Shown here piece after piece: positions 1 to 6,810 of a stretch of DNA of 21,132 nucleotides; the stretch's first letter is position 1; the number at the start of each line of letters is the position of its first letter. This stretch comes from Syntrophomonadaceae bacterium (GTDB lineage Bacteria; Bacillota; Syntrophomonadia; Syntrophomonadales; Syntrophothermaceae): NCBI GenBank assembly GCA_029907055.1, contig JARYMO010000004.1, positions 1-21,132 of the forward strand. The letters run 5' to 3'. The position numbers and the translations under genes were made by a program. Under the pieces are notes generated by a model. That model did not search any database, was not told the origin of the DNA, and was given only the letters and a program-made list of their open reading frames with translations.

Positions 1-194
1 CCCAGCACCACCACCGAACGCGCTCCCGCCAGCAGGGTTTCCGGCCGCAGCTCCGGCGGCCAGGGCGCGAAGCGTTCCGCCGGCGCCACCCCCGCCACGT
101 CCACCCCCTGCCGCGGTCCACAGGCAGCCATCAGCAGCTCCCGGAGCTCCGCGCCCGCCCTGGAACAAGGGGACGCTCTTCCCGTTTCACCCAT
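1..194 (-). CDS. QueG-like 4Fe-4S protein, N-terminal part (cut by left edge)
   Basis: The minus-strand frame starting at the ATG at 192-194 stays open to the left edge and gives about 64 residues. The stretch GVDVAGVAPAERF, followed by PETLLAGARSVVVLG, is typical of the N-terminal domain of epoxyqueuosine reductase (QueG) and related cobalamin/4Fe-4S reductases. The catalytic and cluster-binding parts lie outside the window, so the exact enzyme cannot be named. A GAGGGGGG ribosome binding site precedes this ATG by about 9 bases. The ATG overlaps the stop of the upstream Mut7-C gene (ATGGGTGA), suggesting translational coupling. Residues 3-13 are encoded by a degenerate copy of the 27-base dispersed repeat, which looks inserted at the front of the gene. 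An alternative start is the ATG at 129-131, which would exclude the repeat. Confidence 0.5.
   Translation of the reverse strand, partial: MGETGRASPCSRAGAELRELLMAACGPRQGVDVAGVAPAERFAPWPPELRPETLLAGARSVVVL
163..188 (-). repeat. Degenerate copy of the 27-base dispersed repeat
   Basis: On the minus strand this reads GAAACGGGAAGAGCG followed by TCCCCTTGTTC. It matches the consensus (starts GAAACGAAAAG, ends CCCCTTGTTTC) except for a few positions. It overlaps the stop codon of the Mut7-C gene and the first codons of the QueG-like gene. Confidence 0.8.
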
Positions 195-1131
195 CGCCCT
201 CGTCCCCCCTCACCGGCCCACACGTCTCCGGCATCCCGACCTCACCCGCTTCCGCCTCGGCCCCCGTGCCAGCACGGCCCGCCCCCGTCTGCCTGGGCCC
301 CTCCGCCACGCTCTCCGAGCTCCCGTCGGCCCGACCGGCGGGGCCGGGCCCCTCTTCGCACGCGGCTGCGCCAGCGGGCTGTTGGCCGCGCGCCGCTGCC
401 TGCAGCCGCTGGATCTTCTCCCGCATGCGGTCGTAGTGAGTGCCCCTCCAGTAGACGCCACCGCAGGCCGGGCACCTGGTGTACTCGGTGTAGAACTCGC
501 GCACCTGCTGCGGCAGGCGCTCCCACACCTCCTCGCGCGCCACCGGCTCCAGCACCCCGTTGCAGCGCATGCAGCGGGTGAAGGGCCGCAGCCGGTCAAA
601 CAGGTGGAAGCGGGAGATGACCTCGAACAGCTGGCGCTCCGGGTCGTCCTCGCGCACGCAGTAGCCGTGCGCCACCTGGCTGCGCTTGAGCAGGACCCGG
701 TCCCGCGTCAGCACGATGCGGGCCTCGGCGGCGGCGGTGGCCGCGATCTCCTCGTCACCGGCGTCCTTGCGGTACCGGGCATCGAGCCCCACCATGCGCA
801 GGTAGCCCGCCAGCTTGCTCAGGTGGTTGTCCAGCACGAAGCGCGGTTCTTCGGGCGGCGCGGGGCGCACCGCGGACAGGTCACCCACCTCCAGGCTGCG
901 GAAGGGCGGGTAGACCGACACCCGCTCCCCCCCGCGCAGGCGGTGGCCGAACCCCACCGACTGCCCGTCCACCAGCAGCAGGTCCACTTCCGGGTGCGGC
1001 ACCCCCAGCGACTCGATGACATCCTTGGCCGCCGGCCGTCCCCGGAAGCAGTGCCGGAAGGCCACCTGCCGCCGCTCCAGGGGCAGGAAGTCGTTCAGCT
1101 CGCCGTAGAACCTGATGGTGATGCAGTTCAT
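187..1131 (-). CDS. Ubiquitin-like/Mut7-C RNase-fold fusion protein
   Basis: Predicted protein of 314 residues. Residues 1-83 (MNCITIRFYGELNDFLP onwards, ending near VYPPFRSLEVG) resemble the Ub-Mut7C ubiquitin-like domain. Residues from about 95 to 240 resemble the Mut7-C domain, a PIN-like putative RNase fold: FVLDNHLSKLAGYLR, then GLDARY, IVLTRDRVLLKRS, and a C-terminal zinc-ribbon-type pair CMRCN...CPACGGVYWRGTHY. The last 70 residues are rich in Gly, Ala and Glu and look like a disordered tail. The ATG at 1131 was chosen because the ubiquitin-like strand begins there; a GTG at 1167 would add 12 residues of unlikely sequence. The family is known by domain only; nuclease activity on RNA is assumed from the fold. 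The stop codon falls within a copy of the 27-base repeat and overlaps the next gene's ATG. Confidence 0.85.
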   Translation of the reverse strand: MNCITIRFYGELNDFLPLERRQVAFRHCFRGRPAAKDVIESLGVPHPEVDLLLVDGQSVGFGHRLRGGERVSVYPPFRSLEVGDLSAVRPAPPEEPRFVLDNHLSKLAGYLRMVGLDARYRKDAGDEEIAATAAAEARIVLTRDRVLLKRSQVAHGYCVREDDPERQLFEVISRFHLFDRLRPFTRCMRCNGVLEPVAREEVWERLPQQVREFYTEYTRCPACGGVYWRGTHYDRMREKIQRLQAAARGQQPAGAAACEEGPGPAGRADGSSESVAEGPRQTGAGRAGTGAEAEAGEVGMPETCGPVRGDEGDG

Positions 1132-1428
1132 GCCTTGATCATACCCCCGCGGTGGGCGGTCCGCCACCCGCCCCCGGGCACTCCGTTTCCAGGGGGGGCT
1201 AACGGACGGCGGCCAGGAGGGGATCCGGCCCCATGCCTGCCCGCCCCGGGGCTATCCAGAACCCGCCCCCTGCGCCATCCAGGACCCGCCCCCGGGGCGG
1301 TGCCTTCCCCTGTACGCTTGCACCCCGGCCGCTGCTGCGCGATGATGGAAGAAAGGGGGTGCGGGGAGGCTTCCTGCACTCCCGGGACGGGCGACGAGAA
1401 CAGAGAGAAAGGGAAGGAGGAGGATGTC

Positions 1429-1950
1429 GTGGACTGTATCCAGGCCATCATGACCCGCCGCAGCATCCGCAAGTTCACCGACGAGAAGGTCGACCGCCAG
1501 GCCCTGCAGACCATCCTGGAGGCCGGCCGCATGGCCCCCACCGCCGGCAACCTGCAGCCCTGCTACTTCGTGGTGGTGGAGGACCCGGCCCTGCGCATGG
1601 CCCTCAAGGAAGCGGCGCTGGACCAGGAGCAGGTGGTGCAGGCCCCCACGGTCATCGTGGTCTGCGCGGACCCGGAACGTTCGTCCTACTATGGCGACGT
1701 GGGCCGCAACTACCTGTGCCTGCTGGACTGCGCCAACACCGTGGAGAACATGCTGCTGGCCGCCCACGCCCTGGGATACGGCACCTGCTGGATGGGCGGC
1801 TTCAAGGAGAAGAAGGTCAAGCAGCTGCTGGGCCTGCCCGAGGGGTTCCGGGTGGTGGCCCTGGTGCCGGTAGGGCGTCCGGCCGAGACCCCGGAGGTGC
1901 CCCCGCGCCGGCCGCTGGAGGAGATGGTGCGATGGGAGAAATGGTCGTAG
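1429..1950 (+). CDS. Nitroreductase-family flavoprotein (copy 1)
   Basis: Predicted FMN-dependent nitroreductase-family oxidoreductase of 173 residues. Family signatures: the N-terminal RRSIRKF that contacts FMN phosphate, the APT/SAGN-type segment MAPTAGNLQPCYFVVV, and the C-terminal GYGTCWMGGF...LLGLPEGFRVVALVPVGRPAE. The frame is open far upstream to 382, but that part is the antisense of the Mut7-C gene. The GTG at 1429 is chosen because AGGAGG lies just before it and because the close paralogue at 6811-7335 begins identically (M/V-DC-I/L-QAI). Substrate unknown: members reduce nitroaromatics, quinones or flavins using NAD(P)H. The SOUL gene follows 43 bases downstream with its own ribosome binding site, so the two may share a transcript. 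Confidence 0.9.
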   Translation: MDCIQAIMTRRSIRKFTDEKVDRQALQTILEAGRMAPTAGNLQPCYFVVVEDPALRMALKEAALDQEQVVQAPTVIVVCADPERSSYYGDVGRNYLCLLDCANTVENMLLAAHALGYGTCWMGGFKEKKVKQLLGLPEGFRVVALVPVGRPAETPEVPPRRPLEEMVRWEKWS

Positions 1951-1993
1951 CGGCCTGACAGGAGGGCACGCCACACGTGCCAGGAGGAGTCCC

Positions 1994-2635
1994 ATGAGCA
2001 CTGAGACCCCCGCCTACACCGTCGAGCGCCGGGACGGCAACTTCGAAATCCGCCGCTACCCGCACTACATCCTGGCCCAGGTCGACGTACCGGGCGACTA
2101 CCGCGATGCCATCGGGGCCGGCTTTCGCATCCTGGCCCACTACATCTTCGGCGGCAACCGGCGGCGCAGCAGCATCCCCATGACCGCGCCGGTATCCGAG
2201 GAACTGGTCTCCGGCCCGGAGCGCATCGCCATGATCGCCCCCGTGCTGGAGGAAACGCTGGGGCTCCCCCAGCACATCCACATGACCACCCCGGTGACAC
2301 GCGAGGTGGTGGCCGGGACGGATGCCTCCGGCGGCCGCTCCGCCGAGGTGCACCGCATCTCGTTCACCATGCCCGCCGCCTACACCCTGGACACCCTGCC
2401 CGAGCCTGACGACCCCCGCATCAGGTTCCGCGAGGTGCGCGACCAGCGCGTGGCCGTGCTGCGCTTCAGCGGGCGGGCCACCGAGCAGCTGGAACAGCAG
2501 AAGATCCGGGAGCTGCAGGCGTGGCTGGGGGCCAACCGGCTGCAGCCGCGCTCCAACTTCGTGCTGGCCCAGTACAACCACCCGGCGGTGCCCGGATTTG
2601 CCCGGCGCAACGAGATCATGGTGGAAATCGGGTGA
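1994..2635 (+). CDS. SOUL-family haem-binding protein
   Basis: 213 residues, cytoplasmic, no signal peptide. The N-terminus YTVERRDGNFEIRRYPHYILAQV and the segments SSIPMTAPVSEE, IHMTTPVTRE and ISFTMPAAYTLDTLPEP are characteristic of the SOUL/HBP family, ending with VAVLRFSG and a terminal NEIMVEIG. The family binds haem or other tetrapyrroles; its role in bacteria is poorly known. The ATG has an AGGAGG six bases upstream. It follows the nitroreductase in the same direction. Downstream the coding sequence ends just before the copy of the dispersed repeat that bounds the first large structured element. Confidence 0.92.
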   Translation: MSTETPAYTVERRDGNFEIRRYPHYILAQVDVPGDYRDAIGAGFRILAHYIFGGNRRRSSIPMTAPVSEELVSGPERIAMIAPVLEETLGLPQHIHMTTPVTREVVAGTDASGGRSAEVHRISFTMPAAYTLDTLPEPDDPRIRFREVRDQRVAVLRFSGRATEQLEQQKIRELQAWLGANRLQPRSNFVLAQYNHPAVPGFARRNEIMVEIG

Positions 2636-2690
2636 GCCGTCGGCGGAGCGGGCACACGCCCCGCTTCCGCTGCCTTCGCGGCGGCAGGAT

Positions 2691-2717
2691 GAAACGAAAA
2701 GAGCGTCCCCTTGTTTC
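2691..2717 (+). repeat. 27-base dispersed repeat, exact consensus copy
   Basis: Starts GAAACGAAAAG and ends CCCCTTGTTTC, so the ends GAAAC and GTTTC form a 5-bp inverted pair. It marks the left limit of structured element copy A. Confidence 0.9.
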
Positions 2718-2722
2718 AGGGG
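2691..2722 (-). terminator. Candidate terminator of structured RNA copy A
   Basis: Read on the minus strand, CCCCT-GAAACA-AGGGG (2722-2707) forms a 5-bp hairpin. It is followed after four bases by TCTTTTCGTTTC, a broken U-tract, which makes it a weak intrinsic-terminator candidate at the 3' end of copy A. The stem uses part of the 27-base repeat plus flanking bases; at the other copies the stem is shorter, so a general terminator role for the repeat is not established. Confidence 0.35.
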
Positions 2723-3466
2723 ATCAAGGACGGAGGGCAGGCTTCGTGACTCTCGGGGAGAGTCGGCCTACCCTCTGTCGGTGGTCAGGGTGTACTGCAA
2801 TTCAGTACGGCCCCCTTCCTGGAGTTTCCCTGGATTTCGGTCCGGCCGGTACGGTTTTGGGCCGTTCCTACTTGTCCGACGGCGTTCCCCGCGGGTGTCC
2901 GCCGGGGGTTCGTCGCCCGCCCAGGCCGGGGAGTCATGCCACTCCAAGGCCTGTCCGGCTCCTCTTCCCCACCGGCGGTCCTGTTGGACCTGCCGGCCTT
3001 CGGGCCTGGTCCCCCGCTGACCGTTGCCTCTCCTCCCCTGCCGGCGGATGCTCCGGTGCCGCCTGGTGAGCTCTGGCGGGAACCTCACCGTGCAGTCCTG
3101 CAATCCCTCCGGCCTCGGGGTGAGAGCCGCGGCATCACGGGGCCTTTTGCCCTCTGCGCGTCACCCTGCGCTTCCTGCCTTCCCCCACCGCCGCGGTGGC
3201 CCTGGTCTCCCCGTTCCTTCGCCGCCTGACGACTGGTTCCCCATCCCTCACGAGCTCCCAGGGGGTTCCCTGTCCCACTCATGGTTTCCGGGCTACCTGG
3301 CAACTCCCCTGGGCCTGAGGGGTCGATCCACCACAGCACCTGCGGGACATTGCCTTTGACTCTCTTGGCGAGGGTCCGGGTTCCCCTTGGCCTGCCGCCC
3401 TGCGTTGGCGGTCGGACTCTCCAGGGGGTTCATCAGTGCGTTGCTCATGCGACGCTTTACTGATGT
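2718..3466 (-). ncRNA. Putative large structured RNA, copy A
   Basis: Transcription is predicted leftward from about 3466, just after the promoter at 3473-3502, giving about 745 nucleotides. The 5' end folds into CATCAGT...ACTGATG (3465-3459 with 3437-3431) enclosing GCGT...ACGC. Further conserved stems are CCCCT...AGGGG near 3310-3326, GTACTG...CAGTAC at 2792-2808 nested within CAGGG...CCCTG, and GACTCTC-GGG-GAGAGTC at 2748-2764 near the 3' end. No open frame shows conserved coding character between the copies. The class is unknown to me: size is comparable to large bacterial RNAs such as OLE, ROOL or GOLLD, but I recognise none of their motifs. RNA nature is inferred from promoter plus covariation and is not shown directly. 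Confidence 0.55.
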
Positions 3467-3472
3467 AACTCA

Positions 3473-3502
3473 AGTATACGAAGGGCTGCTCCCCTTTGTC
3501 AA
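3473..3502 (-). promoter_or_regulatory. Sigma-A-type promoter of structured RNA copy A
   Basis: On the minus strand, a perfect -35 TTGACA (3502-3497) and a -10 TATACT (3478-3473) are separated by 18 bases. The start is expected near 3466, directly before the conserved 5' hairpin. The corresponding place in copy B has the same boxes with a different 17-base spacer, so the boxes are conserved while the spacer has changed. Confidence 0.75.
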
Positions 3503-3544
3503 TACCCCCGTAACAAAAAATCAACCTGGCGAGGGCCGGGAGGC

Positions 3545-3602
3545 GAAAGGAGACGAGCGCACCCTTTTCCAGGGTGAAACGAAAAGAGCGTCCCCTTGTT
3601 CC
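3545..3602 (+). repeat. Two 27-base repeats in tandem, first one degenerate
   Basis: A full copy lies at 3576-3602 (ending TTGTTCC instead of TTGTTTC). A diverged copy lies just before it at about 3545-3571 (GAAAGGAGACGAGCG then CACCCTTTTCC). Spacing is about 31 bases, similar to the 32-base spacing of the pair at 7433-7491. They separate copy A's promoter from the end of copy B. Confidence 0.7.
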
Positions 3603-4361
3603 AGGACGTGACCGAGGGTAGGACTTACGGCTCTCGGGGAGAGCCCGCCTACCCCCGGTCCCTGGTCAGGGTGTACTGCAACCCAGTACGACCCCCTTCC
3701 TGGAGTTTCCCTGAATTTCGGTCCGGTCGGCGCGTCCGCCGTCCTTTCCTACTTGTCCGACCGCCTTCCCCTTCGGGTGTCGCGGCTTCGGGCTTCTTCG
3801 CTCGCCCAGGTGGTCGGGCCTGGCGGCCTGCTGCCTGTTCGAGTTCCTCCGCCCTCTGGCGGTCCGCTCTCGCGCGTCCCGCCTTCCGGCCCGGCGCCCC
3901 CGCCTTCTCGGCTGCGCTCCCGGTGGTCCTTCGGGTCTGCCGGCCATCGGGCCTCCGGCCCTCGCGGGCTTTCGTACCCTCCGGTCCGTTCCTCGTTGGA
4001 TTCCCGGGCTGCCTCGCCTCGAAACTCCGGCAAGCGCCTGCGCTTTCTGCCCCGGCCCCCTCCGCTTCCGGCCTGCCGCCACTGTCCGCGCTTCCCTCTG
4101 GTTCCGCTTCCCTCCCGCCGCCTGACAACCGGTTTCCCATCCCCTCACGAGCTTCCAGGGGTCTCCTGTCCGTCTCATGGTCTCCGGGTTACCTGGCAAT
4201 CCCCTGGCGCTTGAGGGGTCTCGCGCCCCTTGGGCCTTCCTGGACACTGCCTCGGGTTTCCCTTGGCGGGAGTTCCGTTTCCCCGCGAGTTCCACGCCGT
4301 GGCGTGCGGACTCTTCAGGGGGTCCATCAGCGCGTTGCTCGTGCGACGCTTTACTGATGTA
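3603..4361 (-). ncRNA. Putative large structured RNA, copy B
   Basis: Homologous to copy A and arranged the same way, with a predicted transcript of about 755 nucleotides starting near 4360. The 5' hairpin is CATCAGT...GCTGATG (4359-4353 with 4331-4325): the last pair is U-A in copy A and U-G here, allowed in minus-strand RNA, whereas the plus strand would have an A-C mismatch. The 3' stem is GGCTCTC-GGG-GAGAGCC (3629-3645), where one A-T pair of copy A has become G-C, a compensatory change. GTACTG...CAGTAC (3673-3689) keeps its stem while the loop differs. The central third diverges most. Function unknown. Confidence 0.55.
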
Positions 4362-4366
4362 ACTTA

Positions 4367-4395
4367 AGTATACGAGGCCTCCGCCCGCCTGTCAA
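4367..4395 (-). promoter_or_regulatory. Sigma-A-type promoter of structured RNA copy B
   Basis: Minus strand TTGACA (4395-4390), 17-base GC-rich spacer, TATACT (4372-4367). It directly precedes the conserved 5' hairpin of copy B and matches copy A in both boxes. Confidence 0.75.
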
Positions 4396-4415
4396 CACCA
4401 TTTCGCAACTTTCCT

Positions 4416-4442
4416 GAAACAAGGGGACGCTCTTTTCGTTTC
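4416..4442 (-). repeat. 27-base dispersed repeat, inverted copy
   Basis: Exact consensus in the opposite orientation to the copies at 2691 and 3576 (plus strand starts GAAACAAGGGG and ends TTTTCGTTTC). It lies just upstream of promoter B and closes the duplicated element pair. From here to the HEAT gene end at 4610 I see nothing further. Confidence 0.9.
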
Positions 4443-4609
4443 GCCCTGTCACCACCCCGCGCACGGCCCGCCAGAGCCCCGCGGTCCCACTCCCCCTCCC
4501 GACGCCACCCCGGCTCCCGCGCTGCCCTCTGTCCGCCTGCGTGCTGCCCGCAGCAGCCTCTCGCCCCGCGCTCCCCCCTTGGCACGGGCACCCCCGGCGG
4601 CTGCTTCCC

Positions 4610-5875
4610 TCAGTCTTGGCCCCGCGCCGCCAGGGCCCGCCGGGCGGCCTCCCGCACTGCCTCGTCGGCGTCCTCCAGGGCCGCCTTCACCGCCGCCCGG
4701 ACCTGTTCCTCCTCCAGCCGGGCCAGCGCCCGCACCGCTGCTTCCCTCACCTCGGCATCGGCGTCCGCCATGGCCCGCAGCAGGGGCTCCAGCACCGTCT
4801 CGCCGCCGATCTCTCCCAGCGCCCAGGCCGCCGCCTGGCGCACCTCCGGTTCCGCGTCTCCGAGGGCGAAGGAAAGCACCTCCACCGCCGCCGGGTCCGC
4901 CAGCTCTCCCAGCGCCCAGGCCGCTGCGCTGCGTACCCCGGCGTCGGGGTCGCCGAGGGCGGCCGGCAGGGTGTCCAGGGCACGCGGGTCGCGCATCTCG
5001 CCCAGCACCTCCACCGCGGCTTCCCGCACGCGCGCATCGCCGTGTGCCAGCGCCGCCGCCACCTCCTCCAGCGCCTCTTCGCCCAGGCCGGCCAAGGCTT
5101 CCACTGCCTTGCTGCGGACCTCTTCGTCCTCGTCGCCCAGGGCCGCCAGCAGCGGGCCCAGTGCGCGGGCGTCCCGCATGACCTCCAGCGCCCGGGCCGC
5201 CTGCAGCCGCACCCCGCGGTCGCTGTCACGGAGCGCTGCTGCCAGGGCCGGCACCGCCGCCGGGTCGCCGATGTCCGCCAGGGCCGCAGCCGCCGCGCCC
5301 CGCACCTCGGCGTCCGTGTCCCCCAGGGCTGCCGTCAGTGGCTCCACCGCCCGCGGGTCGCCCACCCGCCCCAGCACCTCCGCAGCCTGCCGGCGCAGCA
5401 GGGGATTGGGGTCCGCCAACAGCCCCAGCACCGGCTCCACCGCCGCCTGTCCGATCTCGCCCAGGGCCCACACCGCCTCCTCCCGCACCAGCAGCTCGGC
5501 ATCCGCCAGCGCCAGCAACAGGCACTGCACGGCCACCTCGCCCAGCCGGGCCAGCGCCTCCGCCGCCACCGTGCGCACATCGGAGTCCTCGTCCCGCAAC
5601 AGCCTGGCCAGCGGTCCCACCGCCCGCCGGGCGTTGCTCATGCCCCCCAGCGCTGCTGCCGCCGTCCTCCGCACCACGGGCTCGACATCCTGCAGCGCCT
5701 GCACCAGCGGCTCCAGGCTGCGCTCGTCATCCAGCTCGCCCAGGGCCAGCGCCGCCTGCGCGCGCACCTCGCGGTCCGCCTGGAAGCCCAGGGCCCGTAT
5801 CAACCCCTCCACGTTGCCTTCCGCCCGCATCTTGGGCACGTCGGGAATGAACACGTCCTCCAGCTTTCCTGCCAT
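4610..5875 (-). CDS. HEAT-repeat (PBS-lyase-like) protein
   Basis: 421 residues made almost wholly of about 31-residue HEAT/PBS-lyase-type helical repeats. The repeating pattern is VR-AAA-ALGE-(I/L)-DP-AV-PL-ALxDxD, for example EVRAQAALALGELDDERSLE, EVRGAAAAALADIGDP and DVRTVAAEALARLGE. A short N-terminal segment (MAGKLEDVFIPDVPKMRAEG) precedes the repeats. Such proteins form alpha-solenoid scaffolds for protein binding; some act in phycobilin attachment, but there is no phycobiliprotein context here, so only a scaffold role is inferred. The ATG at 5875 is preceded by GGGAGG nine bases away; a GTG three codons upstream is possible but overlaps that site. The high internal repetition makes the opposite strand open for long distances. 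Confidence 0.9.
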   Translation of the reverse strand: MAGKLEDVFIPDVPKMRAEGNVEGLIRALGFQADREVRAQAALALGELDDERSLEPLVQALQDVEPVVRRTAAAALGGMSNARRAVGPLARLLRDEDSDVRTVAAEALARLGEVAVQCLLLALADAELLVREEAVWALGEIGQAAVEPVLGLLADPNPLLRRQAAEVLGRVGDPRAVEPLTAALGDTDAEVRGAAAAALADIGDPAAVPALAAALRDSDRGVRLQAARALEVMRDARALGPLLAALGDEDEEVRSKAVEALAGLGEEALEEVAAALAHGDARVREAAVEVLGEMRDPRALDTLPAALGDPDAGVRSAAAWALGELADPAAVEVLSFALGDAEPEVRQAAAWALGEIGGETVLEPLLRAMADADAEVREAAVRALARLEEEQVRAAVKAALEDADEAVREAARRALAARGQD

Positions 5876-5933
5876 TGGCCGCACCTCCCTCGTCTCCTCT
5901 GCCCGTCACCCTTGCACCCGGACATGGTCAAGG

Positions 5934-6491
5934 TCAACGCAGGTAGTCCACTACCCCTTCCCGCCGCGGCGGGGCCGGCGGCTTCTCGCCGGCGGTGTAT
6001 CCCAGGCAGATGGCGAACATGGGCCGGTAGCCGTCCGGGATGCGCAGCTCGCGGCGCAGGTTGGGCCCCTCCGGGCCGTCGAAGGCCATGACGAAGGACG
6101 CCGTGTAGCAGGAGCCCAGCCCCAGCGCGGTGGCGGCGATGACCATGTTCTCCGCCGCGTTGGCACAGTCCGCCTCCACGCAGTACCCGGAGCCGCCGGA
6201 CACGATGATGACCGTCGGCGCGTGGTGGAAACAGCTGTAGTTGGGCTTGCTGGCCGCCTCCACCAGCCGCGGCACCCCCGAGCCCAGCATCCTCTCCCGG
6301 GCTGCCACCACCATCTTTTCCAGCAGCGCCGGGTCCTGCACCACCGTGAAGTGCCACGGCTGGGCGTTGCCGCCGCTGGGCGCGTACCGACCAGCCTCCA
6401 GGATCAGCTCCAGGTCGCTGTCCTGCACCTGGTCCGGGAGGTAGGAGCGAATGCTCCTGCGCTCCAACAGCACCCTGATGGTCTCGTTCAC
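5934..6491 (-). CDS. Nitroreductase-family flavoprotein (copy 2)
   Basis: 185 residues. Features of the FMN nitroreductase family: ERRSIRSYLPDQV at the N-terminus, YAPSGGNAQPWHFTVVQDPALL, the central ADCANAAENMVIAATALGLGSCYTAS, and the C-terminal PDGYRPMFAICLGYTAGEKPPAPPR. More distant from the other two nitroreductases in the window than they are from each other, with an insertion (VPRLVEAASKPNYSCFHHAPTVI) of the type found in members acting near a different substrate pocket. Start is the GTG at 6491, with AGGGGG about seven bases upstream. Lies 58 bases upstream of the HEAT-repeat gene on the same strand, so co-transcription is possible. Confidence 0.9.
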   Translation of the reverse strand: MNETIRVLLERRSIRSYLPDQVQDSDLELILEAGRYAPSGGNAQPWHFTVVQDPALLEKMVVAARERMLGSGVPRLVEAASKPNYSCFHHAPTVIIVSGGSGYCVEADCANAAENMVIAATALGLGSCYTASFVMAFDGPEGPNLRRELRIPDGYRPMFAICLGYTAGEKPPAPPRREGVVDYLR

Positions 6492-6511
6492 CGCCTGACC
6501 CCCTCTCGTCG

Positions 6512-6543
6512 CCGGCCGCGCCAGCGCGGGACTGCGCGGCCGG
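6512..6543. other. GC-rich 10-bp perfect hairpin upstream of nitroreductase 2
   Basis: CCGGCCGCGC (6512-6521) and GCGCGGCCGG (6534-6543) are exact reverse complements separated by 12 bases. It lies in the leader of the downstream nitroreductase gene on the minus strand and has no U-tract. Leader structure or protein site are both possible. The rest of the 6492-6810 gap holds only this and the next hairpin. Confidence 0.4.
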
Positions 6544-6722
6544 AATCAGTTTCCGACCTCTTCCGTTTTCCCTGCCTTGATCTTACCACGGCCCGCGGGA
6601 AGGAAAGCCGGCGGGCGGCGGGGACGAAGCCTGGGCCACGGGATGATGCGCGGGAAGCGGACCGCCGGCGAGGCGCCAGCGGCCGGTTCTGGCAAACAGA
6701 ATTGACGCGGCGCCAGGATGGT

Positions 6723-6786
6723 GCCGGTGCCGGTGCAGCAGCGCGAACCCCCGAGCGAGCTGCTGCGCTGGCACACCGGTACCGGC
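6723..6786 (-). terminator. Long inverted repeat just after nitroreductase 3 stop
   Basis: GCCGGT-G-CCGGTG...AGCAGC (6723-6742) pairs with GCTGCT...CACCGG-T-ACCGGC (6759-6786) with one mismatch and an internal bulge. It begins about 25 bases after the stop of the nitroreductase gene at 6811-7335. There is no U-tract, so it is a terminator or 3'-end stabiliser candidate only. Confidence 0.35.
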
Positions 6787-6810
6787 TCCCCCCGGCACCG
6801 CTGGCTGCGC

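Larger units (their letters stand above)
2691..4395 (-). repeat. Tandem duplication of a ~0.8-kb element (period about 885 bases)
   Basis: Two homologous units in direct orientation fill this stretch: copy A about 2,691-3,502 and copy B about 3,576-4,395. Similarity is strong at both ends (for example GTCAGGGTGTACTGCAA, CCTTCCTGGAGTTTCCCTG, CGACGCTTTACTGATGTAAC) and fades in the GC-rich middle. Each unit begins with a 27-base repeat on the left and ends in a minus-strand promoter on the right. An inverted 27-base repeat closes the pair at 4,416-4,442. No protein gene is supported inside either unit. Confidence 0.8.

Noticed and set aside
1254..1296. Two direct repeats beginning ATCCAG and containing ACCCGCCCC, 23 bases apart
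   Set aside because: Only two short units in GC-rich intergenic DNA; may be chance.
382..1428. Plus-strand open frame ahead of the first nitroreductase
   Set aside because: It is the antisense of the Mut7-C gene in GC-rich DNA; the paralogue and the ribosome binding site set the real start at 1429.
2936..4357. Open frames on both strands inside the structured elements
   Set aside because: Products are Pro/Ser/Arg- or Gly/Arg-rich. Resemblance between copies follows nucleotide identity and breaks at indels that are not multiples of three, so coding is not supported.
2691..4395. Group II intron or IscB-linked (HEARO) RNA
   Set aside because: No reverse transcriptase or IscB gene is present and I could not find a domain V-like hairpin. 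A covariance-model search would decide.
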